This document shows positions 13,733-23,938 of a stretch of DNA of 64,000 nt, in pieces. Location of the stretch: NCBI RefSeq assembly GCF_000004195.4, contig NC_030680.2:152108672-152172671 (forward strand), read 5' to 3'. Every line of letters starts with the position of its first letter. Within the stretch, counting starts at the first letter, position 1. A program made the translations under genes and the position numbers. Origin of the DNA: Xenopus tropicalis. Lineage: Eukaryota > Chordata > Amphibia > Anura > Pipidae. The notes beneath the pieces are model-generated. The model was not told the DNA's origin, made no database searches, and was given only the letters and a program-made list of their open reading frames with translations.

Positions 13733-13828
13733 ACACAGCACAGATCGGTTAAAGAGACAGTGCCCGATACATAGAAGTAAATTCCCAGTCCCTCTGGGAA
13801 TCCCACAAGGGGTAAGAGCCTGTGCCCA
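13733..13828. other. Short unique spacer
   Basis: About 95 bp of unique sequence separates the 26/28 bp array from the 11 bp array. No feature was recognised. Confidence 0.6.
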
Positions 13829-14148
13829 GTACCCAGGCTGTACCCAGGCAATACCCAGGCTGTACCCAGGCTGTACCCAGGCAATACCCAGGCTGTACCC
13901 AGGCAGTACCCAGGCAATACCCAGGCTGTACCCAGGCAATACCCAGGCAGTACCCAGGCAATACCCAGGCGGTACCCAGGCAGTACCCAGGCAATACCCA
14001 GGCAGTACCCAGGCAATACCCAGGCAATACCCAGGCGGTACCCAGGCAATACCCAGGCGGTACCTAGGCAATACCCAGGCGGTACCCAGGCGGTACCCAG
14101 GCAATACCCAGGCGGTACCCAGGCAGTACCCAGGCAGTACTCAGGCTG
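13829..14148. repeat. 11 bp minisatellite, about 29 copies
   Basis: The unit is RTACCCAGGCW (GTACCCAGGCA, ATACCCAGGCA, GTACCCAGGCT or GTACCCAGGCG). It runs without length change for about 320 bp and ends in a diverged GTACTCAGGCT. Because 11 is not a multiple of three, the frame cycles every 33 bp. This gives minus-strand open frames that read PGYCLGTAWVL in all three phases, which are not genes. Confidence 0.95.
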
Positions 14149-14428
14149 CACAGAGAGTAAGGATACGGTGCCAGAGCAGCACACAGGGGGCAGTGCCCAG
14201 CAGGCAGGGGGCAGCCGGTTTGCCACAAACAACACAGAATAACAACATAAAGGCCTCGGCCCCCCAGCTCCTTCCAACCCCCAGGGGCAGATGGGCAGCA
14301 GGTGCAGTGTGTGCCAGGAACAGGGGTGACTCTGGGGGGCAGCTGCCCACACTGGGCTCCTTACAGAGCAAGGGGTCCCCTGGCATTCTGGGCTAAGAGT
14401 TAGATGCCAAGGCTGGACATGTTACCCG
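14149..14428. other. Unique intronic sequence
   Basis: This is non-repetitive sequence within the presumed phf2 intron 1. Several 60-140 codon open frames overlap on both strands, but none has a recognisable domain or flanking splice signals. Confidence 0.5.
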
Positions 14429-14546
14429 GCTTGGGTACCCACTAGGGGGGCAGTTCTCTCAGCTGCCCTTAGGGCTTGGGTACCCACTAGGGGGGCAGTT
14501 CTCTCAGCTGCCCTTAGGGCTTGGGTACCCACTAGGGGGGCAGTTA
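14429..14546. repeat. 45 bp direct repeat, 2.6 copies
   Basis: A unit beginning GCTTGGGTACCCACTAGGGG and ending CAGCTGCCCTTAGG repeats at 14429, 14474 and 14519. The third copy breaks off after GGGGGGCAGTT. The copies are essentially identical, which suggests a recent event. It carries a GGTACC palindrome, a motif also seen in the 51 bp and 64 bp arrays. Confidence 0.95.
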
Positions 14547-14939
14547 CCATTGGGCTGTAGCCATGCCAAGGGCCCCCCCAGGTGGGTAGAGGGGTAAGAG
14601 CGGACCCCCGGGGAGACAGGTGCCCCCGTTACTATGGTTATTAGAGGCCTCCCGGAGATGGGGGGTCCCACAGGGGGGGGCTAAAGAACTTAGAGGGGCA
14701 GTTGCAGGCCTCGGTGGGCAGGGGTTGCACAGAGGGGGGCAAATGGCTGGGGCTGTACAGGCCTCCCCTACCCCGGGGTGCAGGAAGGGGACAGAGGCGG
14801 CCCCGGTGCCCCCGGAGGGAGAAGCAGAGGAGAATGAACCCCCGGTTGCAGGCAGTACTGTCGGGGGGAGAGCAGGGAAGCTGTGGTGCCCCAGTAGCCC
14901 GGGCAGTGTCGGCTCCCAGCCCCGGGGAAGGCTCCCTAC
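14547..14939 (-). other. GC-rich start of phf2 intron 1
   Basis: This GC- and CpG-containing unique DNA lies directly downstream (minus strand) of the phf2 exon 1 donor. It is the intronic shoulder of the promoter island. Open frames on both strands here (14544-14972, 14620-14982) have low-complexity Pro/Gly-rich translations and no domain. Confidence 0.6.
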
Positions 14940-14942
14940 CTG
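14934..14942 (-). promoter_or_regulatory. phf2: phf2 exon 1 splice donor
   Basis: On the minus strand the sequence is CAG|GTAGGG, with GT at 14939-14938. Reading through gives Arg then a TAG stop, so translation must leave the exon here. The next family residue is Ser, which fits a phase-2 codon AG plus a base from exon 2. Confidence 0.88.
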
Positions 14943-15037
14943 CCGTGGAACCAGTCCTTGCAGGCGTCGCACTCGATCATGAATCGGGTCACATCGTAGG
15001 GCAGGCGGCAGACGCAGTAGACGGGCACGGTCGCCAT
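14940..15037 (-). CDS. phf2: PHF2 (KDM7-family histone demethylase), exon 1 coding part
   Basis: This first coding exon encodes 32 codons plus two bases, starting [16 protein letters not shown] and ending DACKDWFHG. The translation matches the N terminus of vertebrate PHF2. PHF8 (which begins MASVPVYCLC) and KDM7A (which has a long Ala/Pro leader) differ. It forms the first half of the PHD finger: zinc ligands Cys8, Cys10, Cys23, Cys26 and His31 are all present, as are Tyr7, Tyr14, Met20 and Trp29, which line the trimethyl-lysine pocket in this family. In known PHF2 the PHD finger reads H3K4me3 and a following JmjC domain acts on H3K9 methylation in the nucleus. Those later exons lie beyond the left edge. 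The start ATG (15037-15035) has a strong context, AACATGG. The exon ends GGCAG before GTAGGG, and the split codon AG plus one base would give the expected Ser33. Identity is secure; the intron size is inferred to exceed 14.9 kb. Confidence 0.92.
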
Positions 15038-15276
15038 GTTCGATCCCCGCTCACAACAGCAGCAGCGACAGCAGCAGCAGCGACAGCAGCAACGCAGGGA
15101 GGGAGAGAGGGAGGGACTGGGAGGGGGAGCCAGGCCTGACACACTGGGGAGACACCATCGGCCGAACCGGGCGGCTCAGCCCGCTACTCTGCCCTCCCGG
15201 AACCGCCCGGTACTGCCCCGGTACTGGTACCGCCGGGAACGCTCTGGGTACGGTCGTAAGTGCTGTTCGGAAGTAC
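15038..15276 (-). promoter_or_regulatory. phf2: phf2 5'UTR and CpG-rich proximal promoter region
   Basis: This 240 bp upstream of the start codon is GC- and CpG-rich with no TATA box, as expected for a housekeeping-type CpG-island promoter. In sense orientation it holds a CT-rich tract (CCCTCCCTCTCTCCCTCCC, around 15099-15119), then the CTG-type triplet tract, then GCGGGGATCGAACATGG. The transcription start site cannot be placed from sequence alone. The frame upstream of the ATG stays open to about 15142 but contains no in-frame ATG (the upstream codon there is GTG), so the annotated ATG is preferred. Confidence 0.65.
15054..15095 (-). repeat. phf2: Interrupted CTG/CAG triplet tract in phf2 5'UTR
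   Basis: On the plus strand, AGC triplets occur in blocks of three, four and two, separated by GAC and bounded by AAC. In the phf2 sense strand this is GCTGCTGTCGCTGCTGCTGC-type sequence only about 17 bases before the ATG. The GTC interruptions should limit expansion. In the frame of the ATG it would read as Cys/Arg, and in another frame as Leu/Ser. Confidence 0.88.
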
Positions 15277-15880
15277 TGCCGGTACTGGTACTGTACTGCC
15301 CGGTACCGCCCGTATTGCCCTGTGTACTGACTGCTGATCCTGCCGGTACTGGTACTGTACTGCCCGGTACCGCCCGTATTGCCCTGTGTACTGACTGCTG
15401 ATCCTGCCGGTACTGGTACTGTACTGCCCGGTACCGCCCGTATTGCCCTGTGTACTGACTGCTGATCCTGCCGGTACTGGTACTGTACTGCCCGGAACCG
15501 CCGGTATTGCCCTGTGTACTGACTGCTGATCCTGCCGGTACTGGTACTGTACTGCCCGGTACCGCCCGTATTGCCCTGTGTACTGACTGCTGATCCTGCC
15601 GGTACTGGTACTGTACTGCCCGGTACCGCCCGTATTGCCCTGTGTACTGACTGCTGATCCTGCCGGTACTGGTACTGTACTGCCCGGAACCGCCGGTATT
15701 GCCCTGTGTACTGACTGCTGATCCTGCCGGTACTGGTACTGTACTGCCCGGTACCGCCCGTATTGCCCTGTGTACTGACTGCTGATCCTGCCGGTACTGG
15801 TACTGTACTGCCCGGTACCGCCGGTATTGCCCTGTGTACTGACTGCTGGTTCTGCCGGTACCGGTACTGCTGTAAGCCTT
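15277..15880. repeat. 64 bp GTACTG-rich minisatellite, 9 full copies
   Basis: The unit starts TGCCGGTACTGGTACTGTAC, continues TGCCCGGTACCGCCCGTATT and ends in a TGTGTACTGACTGCTGATCC segment. Starts are at exactly 64 bp intervals: 15277, 15341, 15405, 15469, 15533, 15597, 15661, 15725 and 15789, with a partial tenth unit at 15853. Two unit types differ by GGTACCGCCCG versus GGAACCGCCGG. It lies 240 bp upstream of the phf2 ATG. The 241-307 codon open frames through it are artefacts (64 is 1 modulo 3, so all frames cycle). Confidence 0.96.
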
Positions 15881-16480
15881 GCCTGGTACTGCTCTGGGCA
15901 CTGCTGATACTGTCGGCTTTTTCGATACTGGTTCTGCTGTCTGGTTTTAGCTTGGGTACTGGTACTTTCCCCATGAGTACTGTCTGGGGATGCTACAGGT
16001 ACTGTAAGTTCTGCCCAGTAATACTGTGAGTACTGCTGCTGGCATTGGTACTGTCCGGTAACACTGCAGGCATTGGCATTGCTTTAGGTTCTGCAGGCTA
16101 ATACATTGGGGTACTGGTTCTGTTCTATGGTGCTGGCAGATAATACTCTGAGTACTGTTACTGCTTTTAAGTTCTGCTGGGTAATATTCTGGTATTTTTG
16201 TAAGTTCTGCTGGGTCTTACTACTCAGGTTCTGGTACTATAGTAAGGGCTATAATCTGGGTCAGAGGTACCATAAGTGCTGTCCAGCTAATACCGGATTT
16301 GGGCAGTTACTGCCAGGAGTGATGTACGGCAGCGCTCCGAGTACTGGTACTTATGGGTAATACTACCAGTTGTACTGTCCTTTACTTTGGGTACTGGAAC
16401 GAGTACTGGTGCTGCCCAGTAACTCTGTGGGGATTTATACACAAGCGGGCCGGGGGGTAGGTTTTCCATGTCGGTACCAA
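15881..16480. repeat. Decayed GTACTG-rich tail of the 64 bp array
   Basis: Degenerate copies of GGTACTG, GAGTACTG and AGTTCTGC recur every 15-25 bp with no fixed period. This looks like an older, diverged part of the same repeat family. A similar but shorter degenerate flank occurs at 15185-15276 on the other side. Homology to the 64 bp unit is judged from shared words and is not aligned in full. Confidence 0.6.
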
Positions 16481-16700
16481 GCTGTTCTACACATTTGTTT
16501 TGCCCAGGGGGGTGGGTTTAGGCAGCAGAAACCCATTACAGAGGAGGCAGAACCGGTGTTGATCCAGAGTGACCATTACAGGGTGCACCCATGGCTGGAA
16601 CTAGGGGGAGGCCAAAGAGGGCACGTGCCTAGGGTGCAATAGTGTTGGCGGTGCTCTTGTTTCTGCCCTCCCCATGGCTGTTTCCTTGTCCCCCCACCAC
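16481..16700. other. Unique spacer, possible old transposon fragment
   Basis: This is non-tandem sequence. The segment GAGGGCACGTGCCTAGGGTG at 16617-16636 has the look of dispersed frog repeats, but I cannot assign a family. No exon or RNA gene is supported. Confidence 0.4.
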
Positions 16701-17908
16701 AGGCTCAGGCCCCTCTCCTGAGTGCGTTGGCCAAGGCCTATCTCCTGTGGGTGCGGAACAAGGCTGAGGCCCATGTCATGGGGGCGTTGGACAAGGCTGA
16801 GGCCATCTCATAGGGGCATTGGACAAGGCTGAGACCCATCTCATGGGGGCGTTGGACAAGGCTGTAGGTCATCTCATAGGGGCATTGGACAAGGCTGAGA
16901 CCCATCTCATGGGGGCGTTGGACAAGGCTGTAGGTCATCTCATAGGGGCATTGGACAAGGCTGAGACCCATCTCATGGGGGCATTGAACAAGGCTGAGAC
17001 CCATCTCATGGGGGCGTTGGACAAGGCTGAAGGTCATCTCATAGGGGCATTGGACAAGGCTGAGACCCATCTCATGGGGGTGTTGGACAAGGCTGAGGCT
17101 CATCTCATAGAGACGTTGGACAAAACTGAGGCCCATCTCATGGGGGAGTTGGACAAGGCTGAGGCCCATCTCATGGAGATATTGGACAAGGCTGAGGCCC
17201 ATCTCATGGGGGCATTGGACTAGGCTGAGGCCCATCTCATGGAGGCATTGGACAAGGCTGACTCATCTAATGGAGATGTTGGACAAGGCTGAGCCCATCT
17301 CATGGGGGCATTGGACAAGGCTGAGGCCCATCTCATGGGGGTGCTGGACAAGGCGGAGGCCCATCTCATGGGGGCGTTGGACTAGGCTGAGGCCCATCTG
17401 ATGGGGGCATTGGACAAGGCTTACTCATCTCATAGAGATGTTGGACAAGGCTGAGGCTCATCTCATGGGGGTGTTGGACAAGGCCCATCTCATGGGGGCG
17501 TTGGACAAGGGTGACTCATCTCATGGGGGCGTTGGACAAGGCTGAGGCCCATCTCATGGGGGCGTTTGACAAGGCTGAGGTCCATCTCATGGGGGCATTG
17601 GACAAGGCTGAGGTCCATCTAATGGGGGCATTGGACAAGGCTGAGGCCCATCTCATGGGGGCATTGGACAAGGCTGAGGCCCATCTCATGGGGGCCTTGG
17701 ACAAGGCTGAGGCCCATATCATGGGGGCATTGGACAAGGCTGAGGCCCATCTCATGGGGGCGTTGGACAAGGCTGAGGCCCATCTCATGGGGGCGTTGGA
17801 CAAGGCTGAGGCCCATCTCATGGGGGCGTTGGACAAGGCTGAGGCCCATCTCATGGGGGCGTTGGACAAGGCTGAGGCCCATCTCATGGGGGCGTTGGAC
17901 AAGGCTGA

Positions 17909-18635
17909 GGTCCATCTCATGGGGGTGTTGGACAAGGCTGAGGCCCATCTCATGGGGGTGTTGGACAAGGCTGAGGTCCATCTCATGGAGACGTTGGACA
18001 AGGCTGAGGCCCATCTCATGGGGGTGTTGGACAAGGCTGAGGCCTATCTCATGGAGACGTTGGACAAGGCTGAGGCCTATCTCATAGAGACGTTGGACAA
18101 GGCTGAAGCCCATCTCATGGGGGCGTTGGACAAGGCTGAGGCCCATGTCATGGGGGCCTTGGACAAGGCTGAGGCCCATGTCATGGGGGCCTTGGACAAG
18201 GCTGAGGCCCATCTCATGGGGGCGTTGGACAAGGCTGAGGCCCATCTCATGGGGGCGTTGGACAAGGCTGAGGCCCATCTCATGGGGGCGTTGGACAAGG
18301 CTGAGGCCCATCTCATGGGGGCGTTGGACAAGGCTGAGGCCCATCTCATGGGGGCGTTGGACAAGGCTGAGGCCCATCTCATGGGGGCGTTGGACAAGGC
18401 TGAGGTCCATCTCATGGGGGTGTTGGACAAGGCTGAGGCCCATCTCATGGGGGTGTTGGACAAGGCTGAGGTCCATCTCATGGAGACGTTGGACAAGGCT
18501 GAGGCCCATCTCATGGGGGTGTTGGACAAGGCTGAGGCCTATCTCATGGAGACGTTGGACAAGGCTGAGGCCTATCTCATAGAGACGTTGGACAAGGCTG
18601 AAGCCCATCTCATGGGGGCGTTGGACAAAGCTGAG
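17909..18635. repeat. Higher-order duplication in the 33 bp array (495 bp period)
   Basis: A run of variant units (GTCCATCTCATGGGGGTGTT, then CATGGAGACG types, then CTATCTCATAGAGACG) at 17909-18130 is repeated in the same order at 18404-18625, an offset of 495 bp or 15 units. A related run beginning GACAAAGCTGAGGCTCATCT starts at 18625 and again at 19186, an offset of 561 bp or 17 units. Confidence 0.85.
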
Positions 18636-21089
18636 GCTCATCTCATAGGGGCGTTGGACAAGGCTGAGGCCCATGTCATGGGGGCGTTGGACAAGGCTGA
18701 GGCCCATGTCATGGGGGCCTTGGACAAGGCTGAGGCCCATGTCATGGGGGCCTTGGACAAGGCTGAGGCCCATGTCATGGGGGCCTTGGACAAGGCTGAG
18801 GCCCATCTCATGGCGGCGTTGCACAAGGCTGAGGTCCATCTCATAGGGGCATTGGACAAGGCTGAGGCCCATCTCATGGGGGCGTTGGACAAAGCTGAGG
18901 CCCATCTGATGGGGGCGTTGGACAAGGCTGAGGTCCATCTCATGGGGGCATTGGACAAGGCTGAGGTCCATCTGATGGGGGCATTGGACAAGGCTGAGGC
19001 CCATCTCATGGGGGCGTTGGACAAGGCTGAGGCCCATCTGATGGGGGCATTGGATAAGGCTGAGGCCCATCTCATGGGGGCGTTGGACAAGGCTGAGGCT
19101 CATCTCATGGAGACACTGGACAAGGCTGAGGCCTATCTCATGGAGACGTTGGACAAGGCTGAAGCCCATCTCATGGGGGCGTTGGACAAAGCTGAGGCTC
19201 ATCTCATAGGGGCGTTGGACAAGGCTGAGGCCCATGTCATGGGGGCGTTGGACAAGGCTGAGGCCCATATCATGGGGGCCTTGGACAAGGCTGAGGCCCA
19301 TGTCATGGGGGCCTTGGACAAGGCTGAGGCCCATCTCATGGCGGCGTTGGACAAGGCTGAGGTCCATCTCATAGGGGCATTGGACAAGGCTGAGGCCCAT
19401 CTCATGGGGGCGTTGGACAAGGCTGAGGCCCATCTGATGGGGGCGTTGGACAAGGCTGAGGTCCATCTCATGGGGGGCATTGGACAAGGCTGAGGTCCAT
19501 CTGATGGGGGCATTGGACAAGGCTAAGGCCCATCTCATGGGGGCGTTGGACAAGGCTGAGGCCCATCTGATGGGGGCATTGGATAAGGCTGAGGCCCATC
19601 TCATGGGGGCGTTGGACAAGGCTGAGGCTCATCTCATGGAGACACTGGACAAGGCTGAGGCCCATCTCATGGGGGCGTTGGACAAGGCTGAGTTCCATCT
19701 CATGGAGACGTTGGACAAGGCTGAGGCCCATCTCATGGGGCATTGGACAAGGCTGAGGCCCATCTCATGGGGGTGTTGGACAAGGCTGAGGCCCATCTCA
19801 TAGAGACGTTGGACAAAGCTGAGGCTCATCTCATAGGGGTGTTGGACAAGGCTGAGGCCCATCTCATAGGGGCATTGGACAAGGCTGAGACCCATCTCAT
19901 GGGGGTGTTGGACAAGGCTGAGGCTCATCTCATGGAGACACTGGACAAGGCTGAGGCCCATCTCATGGGGGCGTCGGACAAGGCTGAGGCCCATCTCATG
20001 GGGGTGTTGGACAAGGCTGAGGCCCATCTCATGGAGACGTTGGACAAGGCTGAGGCCCATCTCATGGGGGGCGTTGGACAAGGCTGAAGCCCATCTGATG
20101 GGGGTATTGGACAAGGCTGAGGCCCATCTCATGGGGGCGTTGGACAAGGCTGAGGTCCATCTGATGGGGGCATTGGACAAGGCTGAGGTCCATCTGATGG
20201 GGGCGTTGGACAAGGCTGAGGCCCATCTCATGGGGGCATTGGACAAGGCTGAGGTCCATCTGATGGGGGCGTTGGACAAGGCTGAGGCCCATCTCGTGGG
20301 GGCATTGAACAAGGCTGAGGCCCATCTGATGGGGGCGTTGGACAAAGGCTGAGGCGAATCTGATGGGGGCGTTGGACAAGGCTGAGGTCCATCTGATGGG
20401 GGCATTGGACAAGGCTGAGGCCCATCTCATGAGGGCGTTGGAAAAGGCTGAGGTCCATCTGATGGGGGCATTGGACAAGGCTGAGGCCCATCTCATGTGG
20501 CCATTGGACAAGGCTGAGGTCCATCTGATGGGGGCATTGGACAAGGCTGAGACCCATCTCATGGGGGCATTGGACAAGGCTGAGGCCCATCTCATGGGGG
20601 CATTGGACAAGGCTGAGGTCCATCTGATGGGGGCATTGGACAAGGCTGAGGCCCATCTGATGGGGGCATTGGACAAGGCTGAGGCCCATCTGATGGGGGC
20701 GTCGGACAAGGCTGAGGCCCATCTCATGGGGGCGTTGGACAAGGCTGAGGCCCATCTGATGGGGGCGTCGGACAAGGCTGAGGCCCATCTCATGGGGGCG
20801 TTGGACAAGGCTGAGGTCCATCTGATGGGGGCATTGGACAAGGCTGAGGCCCATCTCATGGGGGCGTTTGACAAGGCTGAGGCCCATGTCATGGGGGCAT
20901 TGGACAAGGCTGAGGCCCATCTCATGGGGGCATTGGACAAGGCTGAGGCCCATCTCATGGGGGCATTGGACAAGGCTGAGGCCCATCTCATGGGGGCGTT
21001 GGACAAGGCTGAGGCTGATCTCATGGGGGCGTTGGACAAGGCTGAGGCTCATCTCATGGGGGTGTTGGACAAAGCCCATCTCATGGGGG

Positions 21090-21925
21090 CGTTGGACAAG
21101 GGTGACTCATCTCATGGGGGCGTTGGACAAGGCTGAGGCCCATCTCATGGGGGCGTTTGACAAGGCTGAGGTCCATCTCATGGGGGCATTGGACAAGGCT
21201 GAGGTCCATCTCATGGGGGCATTGGACAAGGCTGAGGCCCATCTCATGGGGGCATTGGACAAGGCTGAGGCCCATCTCATGGGGGCATTGGACAAGGCTG
21301 AGGCCCATCTCATGGGGGCGTTGGACAAGGCTGAGGCCCATCTCATGGGGGCATTGGACAAGGCTGAGGCTGATCTTATGGGGGCGTTGGACAAGGCCCA
21401 TCTCATGGGGGCGTTGGACAAGGGTGACTCATCTCATGGGGGCGTTGGACAAGGCTGAGGCTCATCTCATGGGGGCGTTGGACAAGGCTGAGGCTCATCT
21501 CATGGGGGTGTTGGACAAGGCCCATCTCATGGGGGCGTTGGACAAGGGTGACTCATCTCATGGGGGCGTTTGACAAGGCTGAGGCCCATCTCATGGGGGC
21601 GTTTGACAAGGCTGAGGTCCATCTCATGGGGGCATTGGACAAGGCTGAGGTCCATCTAATGGGGGCATTGGACAAGGCTGAGGCCCATCTCATGGGGGCA
21701 TTGGACAAGGCTGAGGCCCATCTCATGGGGGCATTGGACAAGGCTGAGGCCCATCTCATGGGGGCGTTGGACAAGGCTGAGGCCCATCTCATGGGGGCGT
21801 TGGACAAGGCTGAGGCTGATCTTATGGGGGCGTTGGACAAGGCTGAGGCTCATCTCATGGGGGTGTTGGACAAGGCCCATCTCATGGGGGCGTTGGACAA
21901 GGGTGACTCATCTCATGGGGGCGTT
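21090..21925. repeat. Block marked by truncated GGGTGACTCATCTCATGGGG units
   Basis: A shortened unit with AAGGGTGACTCATCTCATGG, usually preceded by the short unit GGACAAGGCCCATCTC, occurs at about 17507, 21098, 21420, 21545 and 21899. The repeated pairing shows that a multi-unit block carrying both variants was copied several times between 21.0 and 21.9 kb, with an older copy near 17.5 kb. Confidence 0.8.
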
Positions 21926-23411
21926 GGACAAGGCTGAGGCCCATCTCATGGGGGCGTTTGACAAGGCTGAGGTCCATCTCATGGGGGCATTGGACAAGGC
22001 TGAGGCCCATCTGATGGGGGCATTGGACAAGGCTGAGGCCCATCTGATGGGGGCATTGGACAAGGCTGAGGCCCATCTGATGGGGGCGTCGGACAAGGCT
22101 GAGGCCCATCTCATGGGGGCGTTGGACAAGGCTGAGGCCCATCTGATGGCGGCGTCGGACAAGGCTGAGGCCCATCTCATGGGGGCGTTGGACAAGGCTG
22201 AGGTCCATCTGATGGGGGCATTGGACAAGGCTGAGGCCCATCTCATGGGGGCGTTGGACAAGGCTGAGGCCCATGTCATGGGGGCATTGGACAAGGCTGA
22301 GACCCATCTCATGGGGGCGTTTGACAAGGCTGAGGTCCATCTCATGGGGGCATTGGACAAGGCTGAGGTCCATCTAATGGGGGCATTGGACAAGGCTGAG
22401 GCCCATCTCATGGGGGCATTGGACAAGGCTGAGGCCCATCTCATGGGGGCATTGGACAAGGCTGAGGCCCATCTCATGGGGGCGTTGGACAAGGCTGAGG
22501 CCCATCTCATGGGGGCGTTGGACAAGGCTGAGGCTGATCTTATGGGGGCGTTGGACAAGGCTGAGGCTCATCTCATGGGGGTGTTGGACAAGGCCCATCT
22601 CATGGGGGCGTTGGACAAGGGTGAGGCCCATCTCATGGGGGCATTGGACAAGGCTGAGGCCCATCTCATGGGGGCCTTGGACAAGGCTGAGGCCCATCTC
22701 ATGGGGGCGTTTGACAAGGCTGAGGTCCATCTCATGGGGGCATTGGACAAGGCTGAGGTCCATCTAATGGGGGCATTGGACAAGGCTGAGGTCCATCTGA
22801 TGGGGGCATTGGACAAGGCTGAGGCCCATCTCATGGGGGCGTTGGACAAGGCTGAGGCCCATCTCATGGGGGCGTTTGACAAGGCTGAGGTCCATCTCAT
22901 GGGGGCATTGGACAAGGCTGAGGTCCATCTAATGGGGGCATTGGACAAGGCTGAGGCCCATATCATGGGGGCATTGGACAAGGCTGAGGCCCATCTCATG
23001 GGGGCGTTGGACAAGGCTGAGGCCCATCTCATGGGGGCATTGGACAAGGCTGAGGCCCATCTCATGGGGGCGTTGGACAAGGCTGAGGCCCATCTCATGG
23101 GGGCGTTGGACAAGGCTGAGGCCCATCTCATGGGGGCGTTGGACAAGGCTGAGGCTCATCTCATGGGGGCGTTGGACAAGGCTGAGGCCCATCTCATGGG
23201 GGCGTTGGACAAGGCTGAGGCCCATCTCATGGGGGCGTTGGACAAGGCTGAGGCTCATCTCATGGGGGCGTTGGACAAGGCTGAGGCTCATCTCATGGGG
23301 GCGTTGGACAAGGCTGAGGCCCATCTCATGGGGGCGTTGGACAAGGCTGAGGCCCATCTCATGGGGGCGTTGGACAAGGCTGAGGCCCATCTCCTGGGGG
23401 TGCTGGAGCTG

Positions 23412-23938
23412 AAGGGAAGCTGGCACAGGATAGGGCAGTGGCTGCTTCTGGGGAGTTGGTACTGGACTGGGCAGGCCGTTGGGTAGCCAGCACAGATTAT
23501 GCCAACCTGAACAGAGCAGGAGAAGATCCCAAGGGTGAGAAGCTGTAGATCCGGTTGTTTGGCCAGGAACACCGCAGACTTGGTCTCTACGGGTGGAACT
23601 TGGCCTGGGGGAGAGCTTTAACCTCTTCTATTAAAACTGATTTTTTTGTCCAGAGGGCCCTACGGACTCCTGGCCCTGCCCTCTGGGTAAGGGATTGGGG
23701 GGATGTTCCCACTGATGAGGGGCAGTGAGTCTCTATGAGCAACGACTAACGGGGGCTTAACATCAGGGAGAGGCAGGAGGGGGCGGAGTAGACATAGAGG
23801 CAGGAACAGGATTGGAGAGAGAACAGGACCAAAAAAGTGGAACTTCTGGACCTCCCTCTGGTAGATAAACCTACAACTATCAGCAATTCCCAGCAGAACC
23901 CCATGGAGATGTGTTGATCCATTATGTTGGGTGCTGGG
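23412..23938. other. Unique spacer with splice-like signals
   Basis: About 530 bp of non-repetitive sequence. A pyrimidine tract ending TTTTTTTGTCCAG (to 23653), 33 bp of open sequence, and GGTAAGG at 23686-23692 together resemble a micro-exon on the plus strand, but no family match is recognised. No other gene signal was seen. Confidence 0.45.

Larger units (their letters stand above)
16701..23411. repeat. 6.7 kb minisatellite of 33 bp units, about 203 copies
   Basis: The unit is TTGGACAAGGCTGAGGCCCA followed by TCTCATGGGGGCG. The first copies (16701-16760) are clearly diverged, as is the last one (TCTCCTGGGGGTGCTGGAGC), while inner copies are often identical. The period is 11 codons, so all six frames are largely open. 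Plus-strand frames read as repeats of LDKAEAHLMGA (up to 660 codons, 17511-19493) and minus-strand frames as GLSLVQRPHEM or RWASALSNAPM. Frame is not conserved: a TAG at 17221-17223, partial units at about 17265 and 17420, an extra G near 19475 and a lost G near 19738 all shift it. Changes are not biased to synonymous sites (GCC/GTC gives Ala/Val). Treated as non-coding. Confidence 0.96.

Noticed and set aside
14940..15037. Exon 1 of phf8 or kdm7a instead of phf2
   Set aside because: Residues Thr3, Val9 and the DACKDW segment match PHF2. PHF8 has Ser3, Leu9 and DMCQDW, and KDM7A has a long leader and CRQPYDVNRF.
14193..15139. Several 67-145 codon frames on both strands around phf2 exon 1
   Set aside because: These are GC-rich chance open frames with Pro/Gly/Arg-rich translations that overlap the true exon in other frames.
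15051..15974. 307-codon minus-strand frame upstream of phf2 that could be taken as an N-terminal extension
   Set aside because: It reads the 64 bp repeat in a frame different from the phf2 ATG frame and runs through the 5'UTR. Known PHF2 starts at the MATVPVYC methionine.
17511..19493. 660-codon frame of LDKAEAHLMGA repeats resembling a helical or coiled-coil repeat protein
   Set aside because: The frame shifts repeatedly along the array, the opposite strand is equally open, and unit changes alter amino acids freely. No promoter, splice or domain context supports a protein.
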